Assembly: GCA_023150805.1 (NCBI GenBank)
Contig: JAKLKF010000032.1
Location: 1 to 55,734 of the forward strand
Length of the DNA: 55,734 nt
Direction: 5' to 3'
From: Myxococcota bacterium
GTDB lineage: Bacteria; Myxococcota_A; UBA796; UBA2385
Every line of letters begins with the position of its first letter. The stretch's first letter is position 1. A program made the position numbers and the translations under genes. The notes under the pieces are model-generated. The model worked only from the letters and a program-made list of their open reading frames with translations. It searched no databases and was not told the DNA's origin. Below are positions 18,578-26,905 of the stretch, piece after piece.

Positions 18578-18662
18578 GGCGGCTGGGCTAAGCCACGCAG
18601 GCGCGCCGCGTCCACGTTGTGTCAAGATGACTCAATCTGGCGCGAGAGGGCGAGGTTTGGAT

Positions 18663-18679
18663 CGGTCACTTCCGGTCAC
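18663..18679. repeat. Direct repeat CGGTCAC x2 in divergent promoter region
   Basis: CGGTCAC occurs at 18663-18669 and 18673-18679, ten bases apart (one helical turn), in the 227-base divergent spacer (18578-18804) between the K+ transporter and rhodanese genes. That spacing would suit a regulator binding one face of the helix. Apart from this pair and a purine-rich AGAGGT site before the rhodanese start, I see nothing clear in the spacer. Confidence 0.3.
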
Positions 18680-18804
18680 ATGCCGGCGAGCGAATGCGTC
18701 ATCAGGACCTTCGCGCGTTGGCCCGGCTCTTGCCATACAGGTTCACATCCGCTCCCGGGGGCTGTCGCCCCGTCCATCCCCACCGTCCTCCCCCAGAGGT
18801 TCCC

Positions 18805-19530
18805 ATGCCCACCGACGCCAGCGTCCTCGCCTCGGCCATCTCCACCTCCACCGGCGAGCTCGAGGTCAGCGCCGCCTGGACCGCCGCCCACCGCGACGCC
18901 TTCCGCCTGGTCGACATCCGCGAGCCCCACGAGCTGCAGGGCCCGCTCGGCGCCATCGAGGGCGTCGAGAACGTCCCCCTGCTCAGCCTGCTGGCCCAGG
19001 CCGGCCGCCTGGATCCCCAGCAGCCCCTGGTCCTGATCTGCCGCTCCGGACGCCGCTCGGGCCGCGCCGCCGAGGCCCTGCGCCGCGCCGGGGTCCAGAC
19101 CGTCGCCTCGGTCGAGGGCGGCATGATCGCCTGGAACACCGACGTACTGGGCAAGAAGGACATCCTCAGCCACGAGAAGGCCGCCAACACCCACAACCTG
19201 TCGCAGGCCATCTACCGGACCAACGGCCTGCCCGAGGTGAGCGCCCAGTGGGTCGTCCAGAACTTCGGCCGCTTCCGGCTGGTCGACGTGCGCGAGCCCG
19301 CCGAGCTGATGGCCGTCGGCCGGGTCGCCCAGGCCGAGAACATCCCGCTGGGCAGCTTCATGGACACCGCCCAGGGCCTGGACCGCAGCGCCCCCCTGGT
19401 CGTCATGTGCGCCAGCGGCGGCCGCAGCGGCCGGGTCGTGCGGGCCCTGGAGAGCGCCGGCTTCACCAGCGTCGCCTCGCTGGAGGGCGGCATCTACGGC
19501 TGGAAGGCCTCGGGCCTGCCGACGGCCTGA
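18805..19530 (+). CDS. Tandem rhodanese-domain protein
   Basis: A 241-residue protein starting at ATG 18805, with AGAGGT just upstream. It holds two rhodanese domains, each ending in a cysteine active-site loop: Cys79 in CRSGRRSGRA and Cys202 in CASGGRSGRV. Both cysteines are intact. Rhodanese domains carry sulfur as a persulfide and pass it to acceptors such as cyanide or thiols. There is no signal peptide, so it is probably cytoplasmic. Its stop lies seven bases from the stop of the convergent lipoprotein gene. Confidence 0.9.
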   Translation: MPTDASVLASAISTSTGELEVSAAWTAAHRDAFRLVDIREPHELQGPLGAIEGVENVPLLSLLAQAGRLDPQQPLVLICRSGRRSGRAAEALRRAGVQTVASVEGGMIAWNTDVLGKKDILSHEKAANTHNLSQAIYRTNGLPEVSAQWVVQNFGRFRLVDVREPAELMAVGRVAQAENIPLGSFMDTAQGLDRSAPLVVMCASGGRSGRVVRALESAGFTSVASLEGGIYGWKASGLPTA

Positions 19531-19537
19531 TCCCCGC

Positions 19538-20995
19538 TCAGGCCGCCTGGCGCCCGGCGGGCGAGAGCAGCGCCGCCTGGCAGGGGGCCACCACCTCCTG
19601 CCAGGCGGCTTCGTGCGTCCGGGCCCGCGCCGCGGGCGAGAGCAGGCCCAGCGCCGCCAGGTCGTGGCCGCTCCCGGGGGTCCGCGCTGCCAGCCGCCGC
19701 CCCTGCGCGGCGAAGGCCGCCTCGGCCGCCGGGACCAGCTCCGGCCGCGCCTCCAGCAGCCAGGCCAGGCAGCGCCAGCCCAGCGCCGCGTGCCGCGCCT
19801 CGTCGGCCGCGATGCGGCGCAGCACGCCCGCCACCACCGGGTCGGCGCAGCCCTCGGCCGCCGCCTCGGCCTCGGCCGCCGCCAGCGCCTCGTTCACGCA
19901 GGCATCCTCGATCAGCGCGGCCAGCACCGCCTCGGCCCGCCCCTCGGGCGCCACCCCCGCCAGCGACATCGGCCCCGGGCCCACCGGCTGCCCGGCGTAG
20001 GCGCTGGCCAGCCCGAAGGCCAGCTTCGCGTGCTCCACCTCGTCGGCCGCCGCCTGCTGCGCCTCCCGCAGCAGCTCGGGCGGCGCGCCCAGGCCCATCA
20101 GCTCCAGGCTGAAGCGCGCGAAGCTGCCCACCGAGGCGTGCTCCAGCGCCCCCACCTCGCCCCAGGCCGCCGCCAGGGCCCGCCGCGCCTTGCGCGAGGC
20201 CGGCACCGCGGGCGCCAGCGCCGCCGCCCAGCCCTGCACCGCGCCCACCGGCGCCGTGCGCGCCAGCCCGTCCACCTTCAGCGGCCGGCCCGGCGTGCAG
20301 CTCATCTCCTGGCAGGAGAAGAAGTCCTCGCCGTAGCCCAGGCCGCAGGCGATCTCCGGGCAGTCCCCGTCGTCGCGGCACTCGTCGGCGTCGCTGCGGC
20401 AGCTCAGCTCGACCAGGTAGCCGCAGCCGTCGTCCCAGGCCGACAGCCCGCACTCGCCCGAGGGGCAGTCCGCCGACACCTCGCAGCTCGCCGGCACGCA
20501 CTCCGACCACTCCACGATGCCCGGCTTCACGCCCTGGCCGATGCACAGCTCGCCCGCGCCGCAGTCGGCGTCCTTCTCGCAGGAGTAGACGCAGCCGCAG
20601 GCGTCCGCCGCCCCGCCCTTGTAGTTGTAGGCGATGCAGGCCCCATGGGGCTTCGCGGTGCAGTCGGCGTCCACCTCGCAGGCGCGGTCGATCTCCGTGC
20701 CCTCGCAGCGCGGTGCCAGGATGGTCGGGTCCCAGGCCCGCGCCTCGACCCGGTTGATCGCCCCGTCGGCGCAGACCACGTAGCCGGTGGGCGCGCCCGC
20801 CTCGTCGAGGATCATCTCCTCGCCCACGCAGCCGGGGTCGCTGGTGCCCGTGTCGTCCGCGCCGCCGTCGGTGAGGCCCGTGCCGGTGTCGTCCTCCTCG
20901 TCCTTGTCGTCGCAGGCCGGCGTGAGCGCGGCCGCCGGCAGGACCAGCGAGGAGAGGAGCAGGGCGCGGAGACGGGCGAGGGAGGGGTCGGTCAT
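19538..20995 (-). CDS. Lipoprotein with Cys-rich domain and C-terminal ferritin-like di-iron domain
   Basis: A 485-residue protein. Residues 1-27 are a signal peptide ending in a lipobox (TPAC, Cys28), followed by an Asp/Thr/Gly linker. A middle domain carries about 20 cysteines in repeated CxxDxDC-like patterns (for example CEVDADC, CEKDADC, CEVSADC). Residues about 278-440 are all-helical with the ligand pattern of ferritin-like proteins: LEHASVGSF, DEVEHAKLAF, a Glu-rich helix and DEARHAALGW. This predicts a di-iron site on an exported lipoprotein, possibly for oxidation or iron handling at the cell surface. A TATCCT element seven bases before the ATG suggests a leaderless mRNA. Confidence 0.75.
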   Translation of the reverse strand: MTDPSLARLRALLLSSLVLPAAALTPACDDKDEEDDTGTGLTDGGADDTGTSDPGCVGEEMILDEAGAPTGYVVCADGAINRVEARAWDPTILAPRCEGTEIDRACEVDADCTAKPHGACIAYNYKGGAADACGCVYSCEKDADCGAGELCIGQGVKPGIVEWSECVPASCEVSADCPSGECGLSAWDDGCGYLVELSCRSDADECRDDGDCPEIACGLGYGEDFFSCQEMSCTPGRPLKVDGLARTAPVGAVQGWAAALAPAVPASRKARRALAAAWGEVGALEHASVGSFARFSLELMGLGAPPELLREAQQAAADEVEHAKLAFGLASAYAGQPVGPGPMSLAGVAPEGRAEAVLAALIEDACVNEALAAAEAEAAAEGCADPVVAGVLRRIAADEARHAALGWRCLAWLLEARPELVPAAEAAFAAQGRRLAARTPGSGHDLAALGLLSPAARARTHEAAWQEVVAPCQAALLSPAGRQAA

Positions 20996-21002
20996 GTGGC
21001 GG

Positions 21003-21008
21003 AGGATA
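21003..21008 (-). promoter_or_regulatory. -10-like TATCCT, predicted leaderless start of ferritin-like lipoprotein
   Basis: TATCCT on the minus strand is seven bases from the ATG at 20995 with no Shine-Dalgarno between, placing the transcription start at or next to the start codon. Confidence 0.4.
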
Positions 21009-21021
21009 GCGGGGGAGAGGT

Positions 21022-21567
21022 TCAGTCGCTCCAGGCGTTGCCGAAGTGGTTCCGGGCGAACTGCACACGCGAGTTGTCCGGGAGGTGGGTCCGCCGGCGG
21101 AGGAAGGCGTCGTGGATCCAGGTCTGCACCGCCACCGGGTCGTTGGACCAGCGGTGCAGGCTGGCGTAGCCGCACTGCACGTTGTCGAAGAGCCGCGGCG
21201 GGATGGTGTGGGCGTCGTAGGTCGTGCCCCACAGCATCGGGTAGCTCGGAAGAAGGATGCCCAGCAGCCCCGAGCGCGGGCTGGCCTCGGTGTCGCGCAC
21301 GCTGGCGGAGATCTCCCAGTCCACGTGCTTGCGCTGCCAGGTCTGCGCGCCGACCAGCACCACCGTCACGGTCGTGTCCCGCAGGTACCGGTCCCGGATG
21401 ATGCGCCGCGCCGTGTCGGTGGACACGTTCGGATCGATGTCCCCGTCCCAGACCGAGCCATCGACCAGCGCCTCGGTGGAGACGTGGAAGAGCTGGTAGA
21501 ACAGGTCCTTCCACTGTTGGTCGAGCGCGTGGTGGTAGCTCACGAAGACGCGGTGGCGCAGGGACAT
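21022..21567 (-). CDS. ThsB-like TIR protein (MTH538/DUF1863 family)
   Basis: A 181-residue protein made almost entirely of one TIR-like domain: VFVSYHHALDQ at residues 8-17, SVWDGDID, TARRIIRDRYLRDTT, VVLVGAQTWQRKHVDWEI with Glu85 at the catalytic position, then SGLLGILLPSYP. This is the pattern of the Thoeris ThsB subunit, which on phage infection makes an NAD-derived cyclic signal. It is divergent by 43 bases from another TIR gene and starts the conflict island. A cognate receptor of ThsA type is not encoded next to it, though an AAA+/SLOG-like protein lies 9 kb away in the same island. Family assignment is firm; function in defence is inferred. Confidence 0.8.
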   Translation of the reverse strand: MSLRHRVFVSYHHALDQQWKDLFYQLFHVSTEALVDGSVWDGDIDPNVSTDTARRIIRDRYLRDTTVTVVLVGAQTWQRKHVDWEISASVRDTEASPRSGLLGILLPSYPMLWGTTYDAHTIPPRLFDNVQCGYASLHRWSNDPVAVQTWIHDAFLRRRTHLPDNSRVQFARNHFGNAWSD

Positions 21568-21598
21568 GGGCGGGGCTCCTGGCGTGGCGGCTGCCTGA

Positions 21599-21604
21599 TA
21601 TCGT
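21599..21604 (+). promoter_or_regulatory. -10-like TATCGT, predicted leaderless start of TIR gene
   Basis: TATCGT ends six bases before the ATG at 21611. The spacer CGCGCG cannot act as a ribosome binding site. This would start the operon running through the large ParA-TIR-NACHT-FGE gene. Confidence 0.4.
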
Positions 21605-21610
21605 CGCGCG

Positions 21611-22198
21611 ATGCCTTACGAGTACGACATCTTCTTGAGCTACCCGCGAGCGGGCGCCATCGGGGACTGGGTGCGCGACCTGTTCCACCCGGAGCTGGTG
21701 AAGCGATACCCGGATTGCTGCACCCCCCGTTTCGGCCCGGTGTTCTTCGATCAGGAGATGGAGCGCGGCGGCAGCCTGCCCGACCGCCTCGCCCATGGCC
21801 TCCGCAGCTCCGCGGTGATCGTGACGGTGTGGTCGCCCCGGTACTTCGCCAGCGACTGGTGCACGGCGGAGTGGCAGTCGATGCGGGCGCGAGAGCGCCT
21901 CTTCGGTCGCCCCGTGGGCCAGGGGCCGGCCATCGTCTACCCGGTGGTCTACGGCGACGGCGACGACTTCCCCCTGGAGGCACGCGAAACGCTCCAGCAG
22001 CGCTGCTTCAGGCGCTTCGCCCACCTGGCCAAGGACGCGCCCGGCGACGTGGCGCTGACCGAGCTGCGGGGCGAGGTGGTGAAGCTCTGTGAAGACCTGG
22101 CCCGGTGGGTCGCCGCCGCGCCCGACTGGCAGGCGAATCTCCCCGTCGAGCCCCCCTCCACGACCCACCAGCCGTGGCGCAACCCGAGCCGCTTATGA
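21611..22198 (+). CDS. TIR-domain protein
   Basis: A 195-residue protein with a TIR domain from about 3 to 130: YDIFLSYPRAG, VFFDQEMERGGSLPDRLAHGL, then VTVWSPRYFASDWCTAEW with the catalytic-type Glu87. TIR domains hydrolyse or cyclise NAD+. The remaining C-terminal part is helical and unassigned. Its stop overlaps the ATG of the giant downstream gene (ATGA), so the two are translationally coupled and probably work together. It stands alone without a membrane segment or sensor domain, so it is a likely effector or signal producer. Confidence 0.85.
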   Translation: MPYEYDIFLSYPRAGAIGDWVRDLFHPELVKRYPDCCTPRFGPVFFDQEMERGGSLPDRLAHGLRSSAVIVTVWSPRYFASDWCTAEWQSMRARERLFGRPVGQGPAIVYPVVYGDGDDFPLEARETLQQRCFRRFAHLAKDAPGDVALTELRGEVVKLCEDLARWVAAAPDWQANLPVEPPSTTHQPWRNPSRL

Positions 22199-25100
22199 CC
22201 CCTGGCACCGTCATCACCTTCTACAGCTTCAAGGGCGGCGTCGGCCGGACCTTCCTGCTGGCCAACGCCGCGGTGCTGCTGGCCCGGTGGGGCTTCCGCG
22301 TCCTGTGCATCGACTTCGACCTGGAGGCGCCGGGGCTGCGGGACTACTTCCGCCCGCACCTGTCCGGCCCCGCCCCTGCGGGGATGGTCGAGCTGATCCT
22401 TGCCCACGCGCAGGGTCGCCCGATCGCCTGGCCCGAGCTGTTGGAGCCTGTACTCGTCGAGGGCTGCGTGGACCGGCTGCACCTGCTGGGCGCCGGGCAG
22501 TCCGCCTCGGCCACCTACCCGGGCCTGCTGCGGGACCTGGACTGGGATCGCCTGTACTCCGATCATGGCTTCGGACCGGTCCTGGAGCGCTGGCGAAAGG
22601 AGTGGGTCGAGGGCCTGGGCGGGCAGCTCCCAGGCAGCTCGGTTCCGGCCTTCGACTTCGTGCTGGTCGACTCCCGGACGGGCCTCACCGACATCCAGGG
22701 GGTCTGCACTTCCCAGCTCCCCGACGTGCTGGTCGCCATGTTCACGCCCAACCAGCAGAGCCTGGACGGGGTGGTGCGGGTGGTCGACCAGGCCCGCCGC
22801 CAGCGGGATCGCCTGCCCTTGGACCGGCCGCCCTTCCGCGTGCTGCCGGTGCCCTCACGCTGCGACTTCGATGACCACGGGGACCTGGCGAACAAGTGGA
22901 TGGCTACCTTCGCTGCCGAGCTGGGCCGCTTCTACGACGACTGGCGCCATCAGTCGGTGTCATATGACCGCCTGCTCCAGCTCCTGCGGCTGGACTACCG
23001 CTCCCGGTGGAGCTTCGGCGAGGATCTGCCGGTCATGGACGAGCAGATCGACGACCCGGCCACCATCAGCCACCGGGTGGCGACCATCACCGCCCTGCTT
23101 GCTCGGCGCCTGCACGGCAGCGACCTGTTGGCCGAGAACCGGGACGGCTTCGTCCGGACCAGCACGGCGGCCCAGTTCCTGGGGCGACGGGGCGCCTTCG
23201 AGTACGAGCTGTTCCTGAGCTACGAGAAGTCCGACCAGGCCTACGCCGCCGAGCTGCGAGGGCTGCTGGAGGGCCTGGGCGCGCGCGTGTGGATGGACGG
23301 CGGCGGCATCGGCGTGGGCGACCGGCTCTTCCCCGCGATCGAGCAGGCCCTGCAGACCAGCCGCCACATGGTCTACCTGTGCGGCGCGCAGTCCGCTCGC
23401 AGCCGGTGGCAGCAGATCGAGCTGCTGGGCTTCCAGGGCGCCACCGAGACCGACCCCTCGCGTCGCATCCTGCCGGTGCAGCGTGGGGGGGTGCTGCCAG
23501 CGTCCCTGGCGCAGTCGCCGGCCATCCACGCGGTGAACCTGCCTGCCTCCCAGGTCGCCGCTGAGATCCTGGCCGCCCTCGACCAGGCGCCCGGTGCCCG
23601 TCCGACCCCCTTGCAGCCGGCCCGCGACCCGGTCGTGGCCTGGCGAGAGCACTTGCGCAAGGCCCACGCCGAGCTGATCCCCTTCCTGCCCGACGCCGAC
23701 TCCAAGGCCCTGGCCGAGGTCTACGTCGCGCTCGATCTGTCTGTGCAGGACCGGTCCGTGCAGGACCGGTCTGGGCGGGACCTGGCGGACGACACGCAGC
23801 GGCGGATCGAGGTCACGCGAGGCGCCTGCTCGCTGTCGGACCTGCTGGCCAGCCCGGGGGAGGGTGGAGGCAGCGCCCGCTGGGTCCTGGTCGGAGAGCC
23901 CGGCGCAGGCAAGACCACCTCGCTGCGGCACCTGGCCTGGACCCTGGCGGGCGGCGACGACCAGCCGGTCCCGGTCTACTTGTCCCTGGCGCGCCTTGGG
24001 TCCCTGCGCGACCCCTTCCTGCTGGCCGAACAGGAGCTGGCAGACGCGGGTCCGCTGACCGGCTCGCTGTCCCAGGCGTTGCGGCGGCTGTCCGAGCCAC
24101 TCCCGGGCGGGCCCTCTCGCCTGTGGCTGCTGCTGGACGGCCTGGACGAGGTCGCGCCGGCCGAGATGGAAGAGACGGTCGGCTGGATCCGCGGCCTGTC
24201 CCGTTCCCTGCCTGGTGTCGTCATCGTGGTCACCAGTCGGCCCATCGCCTTGGAGCGCAACGGACCGGGCACAGGCTTCGTCCGGGCGTCGCTGCTGCCG
24301 CTGGGCGCAGCCGCGCAGGAGGAGCTGCTCCGCCGGCTGCTGGACCCCGCCGACGCTGACTCGGTCCTGGCCATGCTGGCGGCGCCCGGCAACCGGGCCC
24401 TGGCCGAGCTGGGCCGCAACCCCTTGATGCTGACCCTGATCGCCCTGGTCACCCGCGAGACGGGCGCCCGAGGCGAGGGCCCCCCGCGGCACCGGCTGAG
24501 CCTGTACGACCAGGCCGTGAGCCTGGTGTTGCGGCGAGGGCACGGGGTGCAGAAGCGCGGCGTGCAGGATCCCGCGCTGGCCCGGCGGATCCTGCAGGCC
24601 CTGGCGCTCCAGCTCCAGCGAGAGGGCGGCGAGGCCTGGCCGCGGTCGGCGCTGGACGAGGCCATCTGGACCCTTCGCCGCGCCGACGAGGAGCTGAATT
24701 CCCGCCTGAAGCAGACCTGGCCCCGCGGCAACGACGAGCTGCTGGACGACCTGGGCTTCAACGGCGGGGTGCTGGGCCCCCACGACGGCCCCGGGGCACC
24801 CTGGCGCTTCCTGCACCGCTCCCTGCGGGAATTCCTGGCCGCCGAGGCCCTGGCCCGGCGCGGTGACGCCGCCATCGACGAGTGGGTGCAGGGCTGGCTC
24901 CTGGCCCTTCGGTCGCGCGAGAAGGCGGGACATCGGGGCGCCAAAGGCGCCGAGGGCGCCCGGACCGCTGAGCCCGCCCGGTGGGGCGAAGTCTTCAGCC
25001 TGCTGTGCGGCATGGTGTCCGAGCCGCTGAAGCGGCTGGCGCAGCTCCGACAGGTGGACGGAGGCGGCGCCCTGGCCCTGCGGGCCCTGCCCTCGGTCGA

Positions 25101-25998
25101 TGGGCTGACGGCGCGGCAGGGTGTCGCCTTCCTGGTGGAGACACCCGGCTGGGGGCCCGACGACCTGCTGGCCCTGGCCGACCGGAACGGCATCGCGGAC
25201 TTCGTGGAGGCGCTGTGGGCCCAGGTCCACCCCCAGGCGCCGACGGCCACCCTGGCGGCGGTGCACTACACCCTGGAGGTCCTGGGGCGGCCCGCGGCGC
25301 GGGCGGAGTTCTTCGCCCGCGCAGGCCGGGTCCTGCCGGCGGTCGACCTGGTGCCGACCTGCCGGATCCCGGCGGGCGCCTTCGACATGGGCGGCCCGGA
25401 CGGTGTCGGCGGGTCCGACGAACGACCCCGCCACCGGGTCCGCATCGGGAGACCCTTCCGACTGGGCCGGACCCCGGTGACGGCAGGCCAGTACCGGGCC
25501 TTCGACCCGGCGGTGGGGCCCGGGCCCGATGACCTGCCGGTCGTCGGGGTCGACTGGTATGAAGCCCGGCTGTACTGCGTTTGGCTGGGCGGCCGCCTGC
25601 CCACCGAGGCGGAGTGGGAGTACGCCTGCCGCGCTGGCACCACCACGGCCTGGTGGTCCGGCGATTCGGAGGCCGACCTGGCGCGGGTCGGCTGGTACGA
25701 CCAGAACAGTGGAATGACGCTCCACCCGGTGGGCGGTAAGCCGGCGAACCCCTGGGGCCTGCACGACCTGCACGGCAACGTCTGGGAGTGGTGCGCCGAC
25801 GGGCCGCGACCCTACTCTCCGGAGCCCCAGGTCGACCCTGTGGGGCCGACCCCCGCCGCGGGCGGCAGGCGCGTGGTGCGTGGCGGGTCGGCCTGGGACT
25901 TCGCGTTCAGGTCCCGCTCGGCCTTCCGGAGCGTCGGGCACCCGTGGCTCCGGAACGGCCTCGTCGGCTTCCGCGTCGCCCTCCCCAGCGGGGATTGA
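22195..25998 (+). CDS. ParA-like ATPase-TIR-NACHT-FGE conflict protein with DGR-type variable C-terminus
   Basis: A 1267-residue protein. Residues 1-300 are a ParA/SIMIBI-type ATPase with deviant P-loop KGGVGRT (13-19) and DFDLEAPG. Residues about 332-445 are a second TIR domain (YELFLSYEKSD; SRWQQIEL retains the Glu four residues after Trp). A NACHT/STAND NTPase follows, with Walker A GEPGAGKTT (567-575), Walker B LLLDGLDEV (about 645) and TSRP. After a helical region comes an FGE-sulfatase fold (about 1053-1267: GGRLPTEAEWEYACRAG, DLHGNVWEW, VVRGGSAW, VGFRVALP). FGE folds are C-type-lectin-like and serve as DGR-diversified binding domains. The last 43 codons differ from those of the convergent paralogue only at codon positions 1 and 2. 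Likely a sensor that binds a target through FGE and activates TIR through NACHT. It is coupled to the upstream TIR gene. Confidence 0.88.
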   Translation: MTPGTVITFYSFKGGVGRTFLLANAAVLLARWGFRVLCIDFDLEAPGLRDYFRPHLSGPAPAGMVELILAHAQGRPIAWPELLEPVLVEGCVDRLHLLGAGQSASATYPGLLRDLDWDRLYSDHGFGPVLERWRKEWVEGLGGQLPGSSVPAFDFVLVDSRTGLTDIQGVCTSQLPDVLVAMFTPNQQSLDGVVRVVDQARRQRDRLPLDRPPFRVLPVPSRCDFDDHGDLANKWMATFAAELGRFYDDWRHQSVSYDRLLQLLRLDYRSRWSFGEDLPVMDEQIDDPATISHRVATITALLARRLHGSDLLAENRDGFVRTSTAAQFLGRRGAFEYELFLSYEKSDQAYAAELRGLLEGLGARVWMDGGGIGVGDRLFPAIEQALQTSRHMVYLCGAQSARSRWQQIELLGFQGATETDPSRRILPVQRGGVLPASLAQSPAIHAVNLPASQVAAEILAALDQAPGARPTPLQPARDPVVAWREHLRKAHAELIPFLPDADSKALAEVYVALDLSVQDRSVQDRSGRDLADDTQRRIEVTRGACSLSDLLASPGEGGGSARWVLVGEPGAGKTTSLRHLAWTLAGGDDQPVPVYLSLARLGSLRDPFLLAEQELADAGPLTGSLSQALRRLSEPLPGGPSRLWLLLDGLDEVAPAEMEETVGWIRGLSRSLPGVVIVVTSRPIALERNGPGTGFVRASLLPLGAAAQEELLRRLLDPADADSVLAMLAAPGNRALAELGRNPLMLTLIALVTRETGARGEGPPRHRLSLYDQAVSLVLRRGHGVQKRGVQDPALARRILQALALQLQREGGEAWPRSALDEAIWTLRRADEELNSRLKQTWPRGNDELLDDLGFNGGVLGPHDGPGAPWRFLHRSLREFLAAEALARRGDAAIDEWVQGWLLALRSREKAGHRGAKGAEGARTAEPARWGEVFSLLCGMVSEPLKRLAQLRQVDGGGALALRALPSVDGLTARQGVAFLVETPGWGPDDLLALADRNGIADFVEALWAQVHPQAPTATLAAVHYTLEVLGRPAARAEFFARAGRVLPAVDLVPTCRIPAGAFDMGGPDGVGGSDERPRHRVRIGRPFRLGRTPVTAGQYRAFDPAVGPGPDDLPVVGVDWYEARLYCVWLGGRLPTEAEWEYACRAGTTTAWWSGDSEADLARVGWYDQNSGMTLHPVGGKPANPWGLHDLHGNVWEWCADGPRPYSPEPQVDPVGPTPAAGGRRVVRGGSAWDFAFRSRSAFRSVGHPWLRNGLVGFRVALPSGD
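25867..25995 (+). repeat. Putative DGR variable region A (3' end of ParA-TIR-NACHT-FGE gene)
   Basis: The 43 codons from the AGG at 25867 to the GAT before the stop align without gaps to 27185-27057 on the minus strand. Twenty bases differ, all at codon positions 1 or 2, none at position 3, and they cluster in the surface loops of the FGE fold. The 27 bases at 25963-25989 are identical in both copies. A template with AAC-type codons at the variable sites would explain the pattern through adenine-specific mutagenesis. Confidence 0.75.
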
Positions 25999-26031
25999 TG
26001 CGGGGCCTTTGATCATAGAGTGTGTGGCAAG
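25996..26031 (+). repeat. 36-bp shared tail A after variable region (IMH-like position)
   Basis: From the stop codon onward, 36 bases are identical to the reverse complement of 27021-27056, then identity stops abruptly. Most of it is non-coding, so protein selection does not explain the conservation. It sits where the initiation-of-mutagenic-homing and target-recognition sequences lie in DGRs, and includes the palindrome TGATCA. Confidence 0.8.
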
Positions 26032-26052
26032 GTCCGGTCGGGTGGCCGCTGT

Positions 26053-26068
26053 CGGCCGCAAGCGGCCG
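26053..26068. other. GC-rich hairpin after variable region A
   Basis: CGGCCGC and GCGGCCG are separated by AA, a perfect 7-bp stem 21 bases after the shared tail. GC-rich hairpins or cruciforms just downstream of a variable region assist target recognition in the Bordetella phage DGR. A comparable hairpin lies beyond the other tail. Such stems can also occur by chance in DNA this GC-rich. Confidence 0.4.
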
Positions 26069-26176
26069 CGTGGGGAGGTTCCACCAGGCGGCGTGGAGGC
26101 TCAAGGGCCTGGAGCGGCGGGGTGGTGTGTCGCCCCACCGGCCGTCAGCGGCCGCCAGCGGAAGGCAGCGCGGCCG

Positions 26177-26200
26177 GGCGTGTACCGGAAAGTACCCGCC
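26177..26200 (+). other. Hairpin in leader of the HTH gene
   Basis: GGCGTGTAC and GTACCCGCC can pair over nine positions with one mismatch around the loop CGGAAA. It lies about 80 bases before the HTH gene start, within the 281-base stretch 25999-26279 that has no gene. The rest of that stretch holds the shared tail, the GC hairpin and the GGAGG site before 26280; I see no template repeat in it. Confidence 0.35.
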
Positions 26201-26279
26201 GCGGCCGCGGGGGAATCACAACCGGCCGGGTCCGGCCATCTGTGGGTGTCGACGACCGCTGTCGGCATGGAGGTGCAGG

Positions 26280-26636
26280 ATGGAGCTCACGGTCCGCGAG
26301 GCGGCCACCCTGCTGGGTCGGAGCCCCCGGGCGGTGCGTGCGCAGGCTGCACGGGGAGAGCTGCCCGCCGTGAAGCGAGGGCGGCAGTGGCTCATCGTCT
26401 CGGAGGGGGTGCCCCTGACGCCGACCCAGCGCCGCGCCGTCCAGGCACGCGCCGACTCCGTGCGCGCGGTGGTCGAGGCGGCGCTCCCAGGACGGGACGC
26501 GCGCTCGACCGGGGACCGCTACAGGGGACTGGGCGATCTGGAGGCGTTCGTGTTGGTTCGGGACGCGGCGCGTGGGGCGCGGGCGCTGGGTGCGGCCTTG
26601 CCGGCGGAGCTGGTGCCGGAGCTGGAGGGCGCCTGA
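26280..26636 (+). CDS. Excisionase-type helix-turn-helix protein between the two variable regions
   Basis: A 118-residue protein starting at ATG 26280 behind a strong GGAGG site. Residues 1-42 match an excisionase/MerR-type winged HTH (LTVREAATLLGRSPRAVRAQ, then RGRQWLIV), a DNA-binding fold. The C-terminal 70 residues are helical and unassigned. It lies exactly between two FGE genes with DGR-like 3' ends, so it may be an accessory DNA-binding factor for target recognition or a regulator of the island. It does not clearly resemble Avd, the usual DGR accessory protein. Confidence 0.7.
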   Translation: MELTVREAATLLGRSPRAVRAQAARGELPAVKRGRQWLIVSEGVPLTPTQRRAVQARADSVRAVVEAALPGRDARSTGDRYRGLGDLEAFVLVRDAARGARALGAALPAELVPELEGA

Positions 26637-26653
26637 AGCACCCGCTGGCCAGG

Positions 26654-26905
26654 GTGCTGAGCTGCAGCGGCACCCTGGATGCGTTGGGACACCGCCTGCG
26701 GCGGGACGGCCTCCGTCCCCGGGCCCGCGGTCTGCGACGGATGCAGCGTCGGGTCCACTACGCGGTCGCCGGGGGGCACAGCGGCGCCGAAGTCGGCCGC
26801 AGCCTGCCGTCAACGGTCGGCCTGGCGATGTTCGGTGCCGTCGCTGACCGCGTCGATGCCCAGGCGGAGCGCTGGCGGCCGGATCAGGCGGCCGACGACG
26901 GCTGA
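26654..26905 (+). CDS. Small helical protein of unknown function
   Basis: An 83-residue ORF from GTG 26654. The frame is open further upstream, and a CTG at 26633 would overlap the HTH gene stop as CTGA, so the true start is uncertain. It is Arg-rich in the first half (LRRDGLRPRARGLRRMQRRV) and ends in a predicted helix. Third codon positions are consistently G or C, as in neighbouring real genes. I do not recognise the family. It follows the HTH gene immediately and may be its partner, possibly nucleic-acid binding given its basic charge. Confidence 0.5.
   Translation: MLSCSGTLDALGHRLRRDGLRPRARGLRRMQRRVHYAVAGGHSGAEVGRSLPSTVGLAMFGAVADRVDAQAERWRPDQAADDG

Noticed and set aside
18620..18625. 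TTGACA on the minus strand before the K+ transporter as a perfect -35 box
   Set aside because: No A/T-rich hexamer follows at 16-18 bases; the next bases are GC-rich, so a sigma-70 promoter cannot be completed.
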